From: JAGRGG01 sp965217265 | Lineage (GTDB): Bacteria > Pseudomonadota > Alphaproteobacteria > Geminicoccales > Geminicoccaceae | Reading direction: 5' to 3' | Length of the DNA stretch: 64,000 nucleotides | NCBI GenBank assembly: GCA_965217265.1 | Contig: CBDCHP010000012.1 | Span: 459,976-523,975, forward strand | In this document: piece by piece, positions 54,901 to 61,918 of the stretch | Position numbering within the stretch: the first letter of the stretch is position 1 | Layout of the letters: each line of letters opens with the position of its first letter | Notes under the pieces: generated by a model | Databases searched by the model: none | What the model saw: the letters and a program-made list of their open reading frames with translations, nothing else | What the model was told of the DNA's origin: nothing | Position numbers and translations under genes: made by a program

Positions 54901-55050
54901 CCCTTCGGCGGCGAGGGCCTCTCCGGCACCGGCCCCAAAGCCGGCGGCCCGCACTACCTGCTACGCTTCGTCGGCGAGCGCGTCCTGTCGGTCAACACGG
55001 CGGCGGTGGGGGGGAATTTGGCGCTGTTGGGCGCGCTGAAGGATGGGTGA
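51907..55050 (+). CDS. putA: Bifunctional proline dehydrogenase / glutamate-semialdehyde dehydrogenase
   Basis: 1047 residues. Oxidises proline to glutamate in two channelled steps. N-terminal helical region, then FAD-dependent PRODH barrel to about residue 480 (LSIKLSALHPRYE, RLVKGAYWDAEIK, FATHNAHT, YAPVGSHADLLPYLVRRLLENG), then aldehyde dehydrogenase (about 520-1030): SPWNFPIAIFTGQ, FTGSNAAA, catalytic Glu in AETGGINAM and catalytic Cys in RSAGQRCSALR. The N-terminal ribbon-helix-helix DNA-binding domain of enteric PutA is absent, so no autoregulation is expected. It also lacks the C-terminal extension of the longest forms. ATG follows AGGAGAAGAGACG. Stop fused to PAL-1 copy G. Confidence 0.97.
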   Translation: MQALLADRPPLYDDPARRAIYAHHVADEGEVARRLLRLMTPHAGIAPRVQARARTIAEKLRAHADTGIGVEAFMHAYSLNSREGVMLMCLAEALLRIPDAATQEELIKDKLGDAAWQSRVSASNGFLMNASAYGLMLSGRVLKWDDAGRDMPQRLRGLVGRLGEPVVREALRQAMRVLGRQFVLGQTIEDAIDRARKAERDGFRYSYDMLGEAARTAGDAARYLKSYQNALKGIAKAAPDKPLMDRPGLSIKLSALHPRYEIAKWGRLQDELLPRLVALIGEARDLGVAITIDAEESERLEPSLDLFEALARHERFRGWDGLGIVVQAYQKRSLAVVEWLRDLAESSERRIPVRLVKGAYWDAEIKKAQAEGLDDFPVFTRKMTTDVAYLACADALLDGGDAFYPQFATHNAHTLAWVLERAGNRRGFEFQKLHGMGDTLYQELALAKEAGVPTRVYAPVGSHADLLPYLVRRLLENGANSSFVHQIVDPTSSLDDLVADPVARLKRVEPKRHPGIKKPADLFFPERANALGIDLQSPTELARLAEAMEGVSLSGLEAAPGVDKPAGTWHEVTDPAGRSRTLGRVLMADAATAVRALERAASGQPAWAGTPVGERARVLNKAADLMEAHHAELLALCVREAGKTLRDAVADLREAIDFLRYYAAQAVKLMAAPLDLPGPTGESNAMSLHPRGVFVVISPWNFPIAIFTGQTAAALAVGNAVVTKPAEQTSLMAARVVALLHEAGVPKDALVLLTAEGHVVGKDLVGHRLCAGVAFTGSNAAAFAINRAMAATDLPIRPLIAETGGINAMIVDNSALPEQVVADVVESAFRSAGQRCSALRLLCVQEQAAPKLIEMLEGAMDELRVGDPGQVATDVGPVIDAEARSTLEDHVGAMNGRVLHRVALAPDAEGGTFVAPTLIRLDDVADLNREVFGPVLHVATYKGERLPETIDALNAKGFGLTFGVQSRIDTTIARITERIHAGNLYVNRNIIGAIVGSQPFGGEGLSGTGPKAGGPHYLLRFVGERVLSVNTAAVGGNLALLGALKDG

Positions 55051-55110
55051 ACGCTTCGCGTGCGCTGCCGCGCGGGCTTTTTTCTTCTTTTTTTGCTACT
55101 TGATTTTGGA
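55049..55110 (+). repeat. PAL-1 copy G: left arm only, at the putA stop
   Basis: GAACGCTTCGCGTGCGCTG then CCGCGCGGGC and a long T-rich run (TTTTTTCTTCTTTTTTTGC). GAACGC shares two bases with the putA TGA. The right arm is missing; the sequence after about 55110 is unrelated. As a stem plus T-run it should still terminate the putA transcript. Confidence 0.82.
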
Positions 55111-55198
55111 CTTGGTTGGGGCGCCGAGGGCATATCTTGAACAGGGGTAAAAGGAAGGCTTGAGTGCCCATTTCGATCGCAAGGCGAGGAAGCCCTGA

Positions 55199-55429
55199 AT
55201 GCACGTCACGTTCGATCCCGCGGCCGACGCCCTCTACGTCCGCCTCACGCAGGAGGCCGCTGCGGGCACCGAGGAGGTGGCGCCGAACGTCAACCTCGAT
55301 CTCGACGCAACGGGCAACCCCGTCGGTGTGGAGGTTCTAGGCGTGTCGCACCGCAAAGGCTTGAACCCCAACAGCCTGACGTTCGAGGTCTTCAAAAATC
55401 TCGGTACCGTCGAACGCGCGGCCGAATAA
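55199..55429 (+). CDS. DUF2283 protein
   Basis: 76 residues, whole family length: MHVTFDPAADALYVRLT, then AGTEEVAPNVNLDLDATGNPVGVEVLGVS. DUF2283 proteins are small beta-rich proteins with no known function, often near toxin-antitoxin or mobile regions. GCGAGGAAGCCCTGA precedes the ATG. No partner is visible: the adjacent AT-rich gene is on the same strand but of foreign composition. Confidence 0.85.
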   Translation: MHVTFDPAADALYVRLTQEAAAGTEEVAPNVNLDLDATGNPVGVEVLGVSHRKGLNPNSLTFEVFKNLGTVERAAE

Positions 55430-55537
55430 GTAGATTCTCCACGCGCCTCGGCATATTCCTGAAAGATTTGGCTACACCAAAAGCAACAAGAGACAAAGAT
55501 AGCTGAAATTTATGTCAATAGAAATATGTAGATCGAA

Positions 55538-55924
55538 ATGCAAACGACTATACATTATTTTCTACATTTTGGTTTTCCATTTTTTATCGCTTTTGCATTT
55601 TTCAAAAAAGAATGGGAAAAGATTTATTTTATTTTGATTGCAACAATGCTTGTAGATCTGGATCATCTGTTAGCCACCCCAATTTTTCAAGAAAATAGAT
55701 GTAGTTTTGAATTTCACTATTTGCACACCTACTACGCAATGGCAATTTATTTTATATTACTATTTCTACCAAAACCATTGTGCATAATCGGGATAGGTTT
55801 ACTTTTTCACATGCTAACCGATTTAGTTGATTGTCTATTCATGTTTAGTGCTTGCAAAGAACGTTATCTGAAAGCTCCCGCATTTGAAGTTTTGAATGCT
55901 ATTTCTAATTTTTTGGGAATTTAA
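55538..55924 (+). CDS. AT-rich membrane protein of the DUF6122 type, likely foreign
   Basis: 128 residues. Starts MQTTIHYFLHFGFPFFIAFAFF and shows MLVDLDHLLATPIFQENRCSFEFHYLHTYYAMAIYFILL and GIGLLFHMLTDLVDCLFM, about four membrane segments with conserved Asp/His pairs (DLDHLL, FHMLTDLVD) that could bind metal. I recall close relatives mainly in Bacteroidetes and some gammaproteobacteria, not in alphaproteobacteria. It uses AT-rich codons unlike its neighbours. It is flanked on the right by a paired PAL-2 palindrome (55966). Function unknown; the pattern resembles membrane metal-dependent hydrolases. Confidence 0.78.
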   Translation: MQTTIHYFLHFGFPFFIAFAFFKKEWEKIYFILIATMLVDLDHLLATPIFQENRCSFEFHYLHTYYAMAIYFILLFLPKPLCIIGIGLLFHMLTDLVDCLFMFSACKERYLKAPAFEVLNAISNFLGI

Positions 55925-55965
55925 CAGTAGCAAAAACCAGGAACACGTACTCCGTCAATCTCTCC

Positions 55966-56113
55966 CGGCCACCCTGGACCCCCGATCAAGTCGGGGGTGA
56001 CAGGTTGAGGCGGCTTGAGCGGTCGTGCGCACCATCGAACAAAGCAAAAGTAAACCGTGTCAACACGTACCCCTTGTCATCCCCGACTCGATCGGGGGTC
56101 CAGGGTGGCCGGG
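55966..56113. repeat. PAL-2 paired palindrome
   Basis: CGGCCACCCTGGACCCCCGA at 55967 and its mirror GGGGGTCCAGGGTGGCC ending 56112, with a ~75-bp unrelated spacer between two inner palindromes (CCCCGATCAAGTCGGGG and CCCCGACTCGATCGGGG). The spacer is longer than and different from that of the 21-kb and 42-kb units. Borders the AT-rich DUF6122-like gene. Confidence 0.8.
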
Positions 56114-56175
56114 CTCGAAAACCCATGCCGGCCTGAAGCCCCGTCCGCCGAGCGACGCCGCTCGAACACCCCCCG

Positions 56176-57045
56176 TCACACCTCGACCGCGCCGAACCAC
56201 TCCGTCAGCGCGCGGTTGACCTCGGCCGCGGCCTCGATCTGAAGCCAGTGGCCGACGCCGTCGAGGCGGGCGTAGCGCCAGGGGGCCTCGACGTAGGCTT
56301 CTGAACCGGTCATCTGGTCCTCCGCCAGGGCGACGTCGCCGGTGCTGTAGAGGCCCAAGGTCGGGACGCGCACGGGCGGGGGGCGGTGGCGCAGGGCTTT
56401 GCTGGTGACGTTGGCGCGATACCAGTTGAGCCCCGCCGTGAGCCGGCCGGGGCGCCCGAGGTCGCGGCGCCAGCGCTCGGCGTCCTCGACCGTCGGGGCG
56501 TTGACGGTGAGGGCGCGAAAGCGCCGCGCGCGCAGCAAACCCTCGGCGACGCGGGGCACGAGGAAGACGAGGACGTACCACCCCTTGCGCTTCTGCTCCA
56601 GGCCGGCGCGGCGGTAGGCCTCGGGGTGCCCGACCGAGAGCGCCGCGAACCGGCGCACGCGCCTTGGGTGCGCGGCGCAGACGTGCCAGCCGAGGGCGGC
56701 GCCCCAGTCGTGGCCGGCGAGGTCGAAGGTCGGTGCCTCGGGGCTAAGCGCCTCGACGAGGCCGAGGACGTCTCGAACGAGGCGGTCGAGCCGGTAGCGC
56801 TTGACCGCCTTCGGCGCGTCGGTGGCGCCGCAGCCGCGGAGACCCGGCACGATGACCGTCCGGCCCAGCCCCGCGAGCGCCGCCACCTGATGCCGCCAGA
56901 CCTCGCTTGTGTCGGGAAACCCGTGCAGCAGCACGAGCGGCGGCCCCTCGCCGGTCACCCGGACGTGGAAGGCGAGCCCGTCGATGACGGGGCGGTGGAC
57001 GGTGGTTCGCAAGGCGCCTCCGGCCGGTGGCGTTGGGACACGCAC
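56176..57045 (-). CDS. Alpha/beta hydrolase, epoxide hydrolase or haloalkane dehalogenase-like
   Basis: 289 residues. Oxyanion motif LVLLHGFPDTSEVWRHQ, nucleophile elbow AGHDWGAALGWH (Asp nucleophile at about 114), later acid region and catalytic His in GVGHWLQIE. An Asp nucleophile and the GCGATD motif typify epoxide hydrolases and haloalkane dehalogenases, so ester hydrolysis is unlikely. The substrate is unknown. Host-like codon use. It is flanked on both sides by paired PAL-2 repeats. Confidence 0.85.
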   Translation of the reverse strand: MRVPTPPAGGALRTTVHRPVIDGLAFHVRVTGEGPPLVLLHGFPDTSEVWRHQVAALAGLGRTVIVPGLRGCGATDAPKAVKRYRLDRLVRDVLGLVEALSPEAPTFDLAGHDWGAALGWHVCAAHPRRVRRFAALSVGHPEAYRRAGLEQKRKGWYVLVFLVPRVAEGLLRARRFRALTVNAPTVEDAERWRRDLGRPGRLTAGLNWYRANVTSKALRHRPPPVRVPTLGLYSTGDVALAEDQMTGSEAYVEAPWRYARLDGVGHWLQIEAAAEVNRALTEWFGAVEV

Positions 57046-57076
57046 GAAGTCAGCCTACCCGCGCCGCCATCGCCCT

Positions 57077-57222
57077 GCCACCCTGGATCCCCGATCAAGT
57101 CGGGGATGACAAGCCGGGCGGAGGTACGAATGGTGTTGCTCTTCCTTGACCAAGGATAGGCCCATACCTTCCACATCGCCTCCCCTTGTCACCCCCGACT
57201 CGATCAGGGGTCCAGGGTGGCA
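57077..57222. repeat. PAL-2 paired palindrome
   Basis: TGCCACCCTGGATCCCCGATC at 57077 and mirror GGGGTCCAGGGTGGCA ending 57222, about 75 bp of spacer (CGGGCGGAGGTACG...) between inner palindromes ATCCCCGATC-AAGTCGGGGAT and CCCCGACTCGATCAGGGG. The same overall shape as 55966-56113, about 960 bp away; the two copies bracket the hydrolase gene. Confidence 0.8.
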
Positions 57223-57332
57223 GAGATCGGACACCCGTGACGGCCTGAAGCGTCCTTTACGCGCCGCCGTTTTTGAATAAATTCCTACACCCGGCTACAC
57301 TCCCGGCCCCACCCGCCAGGAGCCCGCCCCCC

Positions 57333-58128
57333 GTGCCCGACGCCGACAGCACCGAGCAGCCCCGCCGGCGCACACCCGCCCAGACCGAGGCCAGCCGCAA
57401 GAACGGCGCCAGGGGCAAGGGTCCCGCCACGCCCGCGGGCAAGGCGGCGTCGTGCCAGAACGCCGCCAAGCACGGCCTGCGGGCGCAGGGCTTCGCCCTC
57501 CTCCCCGACGAGGACGCGGGCGCCTTCGAGGGCCTGCGCACCCGTCTCGTCGAGGAGCACGACCCGCGGGGCGCGGTGGAAGAGGCGCTGGTCGAACAAC
57601 TCGCGCTCGCCTTGTGGCGCACGCGCCGGGTCGAGGCCTTGGAGGTCGAGGCGCTGACGAGTGCCCGCGAGCGGCGGCCGAGCCCCCGCCTACGCCGGCG
57701 GCTACAACCCCTACAGCCCGTTCTCGTGGAGCCCCGAACGGCTGAACACGATCCTGCGCTACCGGGCGGGGCTGGAGCGGAGCCTGCACCGCACGCTGAA
57801 AGCCCTGGCGGAGCGCCGTGCGGCGCGGGCGGAAGAGGAAAAGTGCACGAACGAACCCGGGGCGCCCGTGCCCGAGGCACGGCCCGGGCCCGCCGCGTCG
57901 CCGCGCACGAACGAACCCGAGACGGGCACGGTCGGGCCGGCGGCAGGCGACGCGCCGGGCGACGCCCCCCGCGCCACGGGCGCCCCCGACGCCGAACGAA
58001 CGAACCCGGGCCGGCCGCGCCCGCCGGGCGAGAACGCCCGCCCCCGGCCGCAACGCCCGCGCCACGCCCAACGAAAAGTTGCAAAAAAGAGAAAAAAAGC
58101 CCGCGCGGCGGCGCACGCGAAGCGTTAA
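57333..58128 (+). pseudogene. Conserved alphaproteobacterial hypothetical protein, frameshifted near 57670, with a repeat-derived tail
   Basis: The first part (GTG 57333, AGGAG upstream) has the recognisable pattern TEASRKNGARGKGPATPAGK, AASCQNAAKHGLRAQGFALL and VEEALVEQLALALWRTRRVEALE: a family of uncharacterised proteins with a basic, Gly/Pro-rich N-terminus and a helical body. The reading then moves to another frame at about 57670, where FSWSPERLNTILRYRAGLERSLHRTLKALAE supplies the usual C-terminal helices. The C-terminus is a low-complexity tail with three TNEP/TNPG repeats and finishes KKARAAAHAKR inside a PAL-1 arm, which provides its stop. Could be intact if the frameshift is a sequence error. 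No function known. Confidence 0.65.
58072..58126 (-). repeat. PAL-1 copy H: right arm only, upstream of murJ
   Basis: GAAAAGTTGCAAAAAAGAG then AAAGCCCGCGCGGCGGCGCACGCGAAGCGTTAA. Read on the minus strand it is the usual arm: tip, GC stem, then T-run. The left arm is absent. The gene before it reads through and takes its stop from the repeat tip. It lies 32 bp before the murJ ATG; in the plus direction it is not a terminator. Confidence 0.75.
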
Positions 58129-58157
58129 CAGCACCCGACCTGCGTTAACGGAGGCTG

Positions 58158-59696
58158 ATGTTGAGCATCGTTCGCGCCGCCTTCACCGTCGGCTCCCTCA
58201 CCCTCGTCTCGCGCGTCTTGGGCTTCGCGCGCGACGCGATGATCGCGGCCTTTATCGGCGCCGGGGTCATGGCCGACGCCTTCTTCGTCAGCTTCAAGCT
58301 GGCCAACCTGCTGCGGCGCCTGTTCGCCGAGGGGGCGTTCAACGCCGCCTTCGTGCCGCTCTTCGCCCGGACGCTGGAGGGCGAGGGGGCGAAGGAGGCA
58401 GGGGCCTTCGCCCAGAACGCCTTCGTCTTGATGACCTGGGTGCTGCTCGTCGTCGTTCTCCTCGCCGAGATGTTCATGCCCTGGCTGGTGCGCGGGCTCG
58501 CGGCCGGCTTCGATCCGGCAGAAGCGCGCTTCAAGCTCGCGGTCGAACTGTCGCGGATCACCTTTCCCTACTTGATGCTGATCTCGCTCACCGCCCTCGT
58601 CTCGGGCGTCTTGAACGGGATCGGCCGCTTCGGCGCCGCCGCGTTCGCGCCCATTCTCCTCAACCTCGTCCTGATCGCGGCCCTGCTGCTCTCGAACCTG
58701 CACCCGGCGACGCCGGCGCACGCGCTCGCCTGGGGCGTCGCGGCGGCGGGGGTGCTGCAGCTCGGCGCCGTCATGTGGGCGGCGGCCAGGGCGGGCTACC
58801 CGATCCGGCTCAAAGGCTTGCTGCGCTTGCGCCTGACGCCGCGGCTGAAGCGGCTGTTCGCCTTGATGCTGCCCGGCGTCGTCGGTGCCGGCGTCTACCA
58901 GATCAACCTCGTCGTCGACACCTGGTTCGCCTCGCACCTGCCGACCGGGGCGATCTCGTACCTGTTCTACGCCGATCGGCTGAACCAACTGCCGCTGGGC
59001 GCCGTCGGCGTCGCGCTCGGCACGGTCCTCTTGCCGTCCTTGTCGCGCCACTTGCGCGCCGGCACCCTGCACGCGGCGCACGCGCTGCAGAATCGGGCGA
59101 TCGAACTCGGCATGTTGCTGACGCTCCCGGCCGCGATCGCCTTCATCGTCATGCCGGGGACGATCGTTCGGGCCCTGTTCGAGCGCGGCGCCTTCGACGC
59201 CGCCGACGCCGCCGCGACGGCCGGGGCCTTGGCCGCCTTCTCGATCGGCCTGCCGGCCTACGTGCTGATCAAGATCCTCGCACCCGGCTTCTTCGCCCGC
59301 GAGGACACCCGCACGCCGGTCCTGATCGCGGCCGTCTGCCTTATCGTCAACGTCCTCCTGGTCGCGGCCTTGATCGGCCCCCTCGCCCACGTCGGCATCG
59401 CGCTCGGCACGGCGCTCGCCAACTGGGTCAACGCGCTGGCGCTGGGCCTGCTCCTGCACCGCCGCGGCGACTTGAAGCTCGACGCCCGCCTGCGCCGCCG
59501 GCTGCCGCGCCTGGCGCTCGCCGCCGCCGCGATGGGGGCCGCGCTGCTCCTCTTGCAGCCGTCGCTCGCCGCTTGGCCGCCGCTCCTGGCCCTGCCCGTC
59601 CTGATCGCCGCCGGTGCCGTCGTCTTCTTCGCCGCGACGCACCTCTTGGGCGGCGCCGACCTCGGCGAGATCAAGGGCCAGCTGCGCCGGGGCTGA
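58158..59696 (+). CDS. murJ: MurJ, lipid II flippase
   Basis: 512-residue MOP-family membrane protein with 14 helices. Landmarks: RAAFTVGSLTLVSRVLGFARDA, DAFFVSFKLANLLRRLFAEGAFNAAFVPL, PGVVGAGVYQINLVVDTWFA, YADRLNQLPLGAVGVALGTVLLPSLSRHL. It moves lipid-linked peptidoglycan precursor to the periplasm and is essential in most bacteria. ATG 58158 with CGGAGGCTG upstream. Converges on the MFS gene with 38 bp between stops. Confidence 0.96.
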   Translation: MLSIVRAAFTVGSLTLVSRVLGFARDAMIAAFIGAGVMADAFFVSFKLANLLRRLFAEGAFNAAFVPLFARTLEGEGAKEAGAFAQNAFVLMTWVLLVVVLLAEMFMPWLVRGLAAGFDPAEARFKLAVELSRITFPYLMLISLTALVSGVLNGIGRFGAAAFAPILLNLVLIAALLLSNLHPATPAHALAWGVAAAGVLQLGAVMWAAARAGYPIRLKGLLRLRLTPRLKRLFALMLPGVVGAGVYQINLVVDTWFASHLPTGAISYLFYADRLNQLPLGAVGVALGTVLLPSLSRHLRAGTLHAAHALQNRAIELGMLLTLPAAIAFIVMPGTIVRALFERGAFDAADAAATAGALAAFSIGLPAYVLIKILAPGFFAREDTRTPVLIAAVCLIVNVLLVAALIGPLAHVGIALGTALANWVNALALGLLLHRRGDLKLDARLRRRLPRLALAAAAMGAALLLLQPSLAAWPPLLALPVLIAAGAVVFFAATHLLGGADLGEIKGQLRRG

Positions 59697-59734
59697 GAGC
59701 GTCGAGACGACGCGCCGGGGCTGAGGGCGTTGCT

Positions 59735-61008
59735 TCAGTGCGCCGGGACGGCGGCGGCGGGGACGGGCGCGTCCCCGTCCGCACCTTCGGCGCGCGGGTC
59801 GAGGGCGGCGGCGGCGGCGGCGGACATCGCGTCGCCCGCCAGCGGCTCGAACGCCTCGCGGGCGGGGGCCTTGCGCGCCAGCATCCGCAGGAGGGCCAAG
59901 GCGGCGAGGCCCGTGTGGACGACGCCCATGAACAGCATGAGGGCGCCGGGACCGAAGAACCCCATGGCGGCGCCGCCCAGGATCGGTCCCGCGATCGCGC
60001 CGAGGCCGAAGAGGAGGAGGAGCCCGCCCGAGGTCTCGACGAAGGTGCCGGGGGCGGCGTGGTCGTTGGCGTGCGCCACCGTCACCGCGTACATCGTGTG
60101 GATGAAGCCGCCCATGACGAAGGCGAGCGGCAGGGCGGCGTCGAGGGCGCCCGCGTTCAAGGCGTCGAACGCCCAGGCGGCGGCGGCGGCGCCCACCGCC
60201 AAGGCCGTCAGCACGTAGCGCCGGTCGGCCCGGTCGGACAGCCGCCCGATCGGCAGTTGCAGGAGGGCGCCGCCGAGGAGCACGGCGCTCATCAAGGCCG
60301 CCGTCTCGCCGGTGCCAAAGCCGGTTTCCTGGAAGTAGACCGGCCCGAGCGTGCCGAAGGCGCCGTTGACGAGGCCGATCGCGAGGCAGCCCAGCGCCGC
60401 CAAGGGCGAGAGCCGGAACAGTTCGGCCGGACGCAGCCGGATCGCCGGCGGCGGGACCGGCACCGGCCCCGTGCTGAGCGCCGTCGGCACCAACGAGAGG
60501 GTGAGCAGCATCGCCGCGACGACGAAGGGCGCGGTGGTGATGGCACCGATGGCGCCCACCGCCGACTGGCCGACGACGCCGGCGGCGAGGTTGACGATCA
60601 TGTAAGCTCCCATGACCGTGGCCCGGTGCTCCTGCGCCGCGCGCTCGTTGAGCCAGGATTCGATCACCAAGCCGGTGCCGGCGGCGCAAAAGCCGGCGAT
60701 CGCCCGCAAGGCGACCCAGGGGCCGGCGGCGATCCAGAGCGAGGCGGTCAAGACCGCGACGGCGGCGAACGCGGCCAATGCCGCGAAGGTGCGGATGTGC
60801 CCGACCCGGGCGAGGAGGCCCGGCACGACGAGGCAGCCGGCGACGAAGCCGAGCGCGTAAGCCGCGCCCATCGCGCCCCCACCCCCCAGGCCGGGAACCC
60901 CTCGATCCCGGCGCGCAGCGGCATCAGTAGCCCCTGCACGCCGCCCGCGGTGAGCAGCAAGAAGGCGCCGAACAGGAGGGCGCCGAAGGGGAGCAGGGGT
61001 TTGGCCAT
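59735..61008 (-). pseudogene. MFS transporter (drug/metabolite efflux type), frameshifted near 60885
   Basis: The N-terminal piece (ATG 61008) MAKPLLPFGALLFGAFLLLTAGGVQGLLMPLRAGIEGFPAWGV gives the first helix and the second is in another frame, starting GGGAMGAAYALGFVAGC and running to the end in one frame (12-helix pattern; RAIAGFCAAGTGLVIESWLNERA, GRLSDRADRRYVLTALAVG). The break lies in a run of G/C bases (CCCCCACCCCCC at 60884-60895); adding one base rejoins the frames. A frameshift in a homopolymer is suggestive of a sequencing artefact. Substrate unknown. The family is the sugar/multidrug-like permeases common in alphaproteobacteria. Confidence 0.82.
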
Positions 61009-61283
61009 GCGCGCGTCTTTCGAGAAGGGCGAGAAAGGGGTGATGCGGGCACGGTTTTTCCACTATAAGTTTAAAAAACGGTTGACGCTTCTGAGCGGCC
61101 CCGAAACGCTTCGCACGGCGCGCGGCTTTTTTCTTCTCAAGGCGGACCCAAGGCACAATATTCGCCCCGGCCGCGAGCCCTCGCGGCCGAAGGGCCGGCC
61201 GCCGCGGAAGATCATGGTCCGTCACGTCGGGGTCGAGGCCCGCCAATGCGCGCCCGATGTGGGGGCCAAAGCGACCCGGCCCC
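61009..61283. other. Gap between the MFS gene and the rimP promoter, with a PAL-1-like half (copy I)
   Basis: 61103-61137 reads GAAACGCTTCGCACGGCGCG then CGGCTTTTTTCTTCT, a diverged PAL-1 left arm of the plus strand. Elsewhere no gene or clear signal is seen; a moderately AT-rich stretch (61050-61080) may be the MFS promoter. The long open frame across this region is not supported by any family match. Confidence 0.45.
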
Positions 61284-61312
61284 TTGCGGGACGCGGGCTT
61301 TGGTGTCATATA
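61284..61312 (+). promoter_or_regulatory. Candidate promoter of the rimP-nusA operon
   Basis: TTGCGG (61284-61289) and CATATA (61307-61312) with exactly 17 bp between them; the first fits a -35 well and the second is a fair -10 for alphaproteobacterial housekeeping promoters. Transcription would start near 61319, giving a leader of about 70 nt that includes the terminator at 61345-61376. This is a pattern match by eye. Confidence 0.4.
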
Positions 61313-61344
61313 CGTCCTCGATCTTAACCGAAACCTAGCCGGCT

Positions 61345-61376
61345 AGAGTGGGTTGTTCGCCCGCTCTTTTTGTTTT
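61345..61376 (+). terminator. Intrinsic terminator in the leader of the rimP-nusA operon
   Basis: AGAGTGGG (61345-61352) pairs with CCCGCTCT (61360-61367, one G-T pair) around the 7-nt loop TTGTTCG, followed by TTTTTGTTTT. No plus-strand gene lies upstream for over 1.6 kb, so it cannot end another transcript; it must act in the rimP leader. NusA is known to stimulate or relieve termination and autoregulates its operon in Escherichia coli, so an attenuator here would be a logical control point. Confidence 0.72.
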
Positions 61377-61386
61377 GCGCCCAACT

Positions 61387-61890
61387 TTGGACACGACCGC
61401 GACCCCTTCGATCGACCGCCTCATCGAGCCGACCTTGAACGAGCTTGGCTTCGAGCTCGTGCGCGCGCGCTTCCTCGGCAGCGCCGACAAGCGCACGTTG
61501 CAGGTCATGGCCGAACCCCTGGATCGAACCCGTACCATGACGGTCGACGATTGCGCCGAGATGAGTCGGGCGATCTCGGCGGTCCTCGACGTCGCCGATC
61601 CGGTGAGCGGTCACTATCTCTTGGAGGTGAGCTCGCCCGGCATCGACCGGCCCTTGACGCGCTTGAAGGACTTCGAGCGCTTCGAGGGCTTCGAGGCGCG
61701 GGTCGAACTCGACGCGCCGATCGAGGGGCAGCGGCGCTTCAAGGGGCGGCTCTTGGGCGTCGAGGGCGGGGACGTCCTGCTCGACGAGGCGGGGGTCGAG
61801 CGGCGGTTGCCGTTCGCCGATGTGCACAAGGCAAAGCTCGTGGTGACGGACGATCTCCTCAAGGCCGGCGCCAAGGCGGGGCGGGCCTGA
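61387..61890 (+). CDS. rimP: RimP, ribosome maturation factor
   Basis: About 167 residues. Two-domain protein needed for 30S assembly. Landmarks: IDRLIEPTLNELGFELVRARFLGS, MTVDDCAEMSRAISAVLDV and SSPGIDRPLTRLKDFERF. I choose the TTG at 61387; the GTG at 61348 would lie inside the terminator stem and gives a non-family N-terminus. No strong ribosome-binding site precedes either, so the start is uncertain by a few codons. First gene of the rimP-nusA-ylxR operon, 28 bp before nusA. Confidence 0.9.
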   Translation: MDTTATPSIDRLIEPTLNELGFELVRARFLGSADKRTLQVMAEPLDRTRTMTVDDCAEMSRAISAVLDVADPVSGHYLLEVSSPGIDRPLTRLKDFERFEGFEARVELDAPIEGQRRFKGRLLGVEGGDVLLDEAGVERRLPFADVHKAKLVVTDDLLKAGAKAGRA

Positions 61891-61918
61891 GACAGGCAGG
61901 GAGTTGGAGTTGGTGGCG

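Noticed and set aside
55966..57222. Possible CRISPR array from repeated CCCTGGATCC units
   Set aside because: Only paired palindromes with unequal spacing and a gene between them; no regular 30-bp spacers and no cas genes.
57818..61327. A plus-strand open frame of over 1100 codons spanning murJ and the antisense of the MFS gene
   Set aside because: It is an out-of-frame reading of high-GC genes: Arg/Pro/Gly-rich, no family, no ribosome-binding site. murJ in another frame has clear family motifs.
61348..61386. Upstream GTG start for rimP
   Set aside because: It lies within the terminator stem and would add residues unlike any RimP; the TTG at 61387 fits better.
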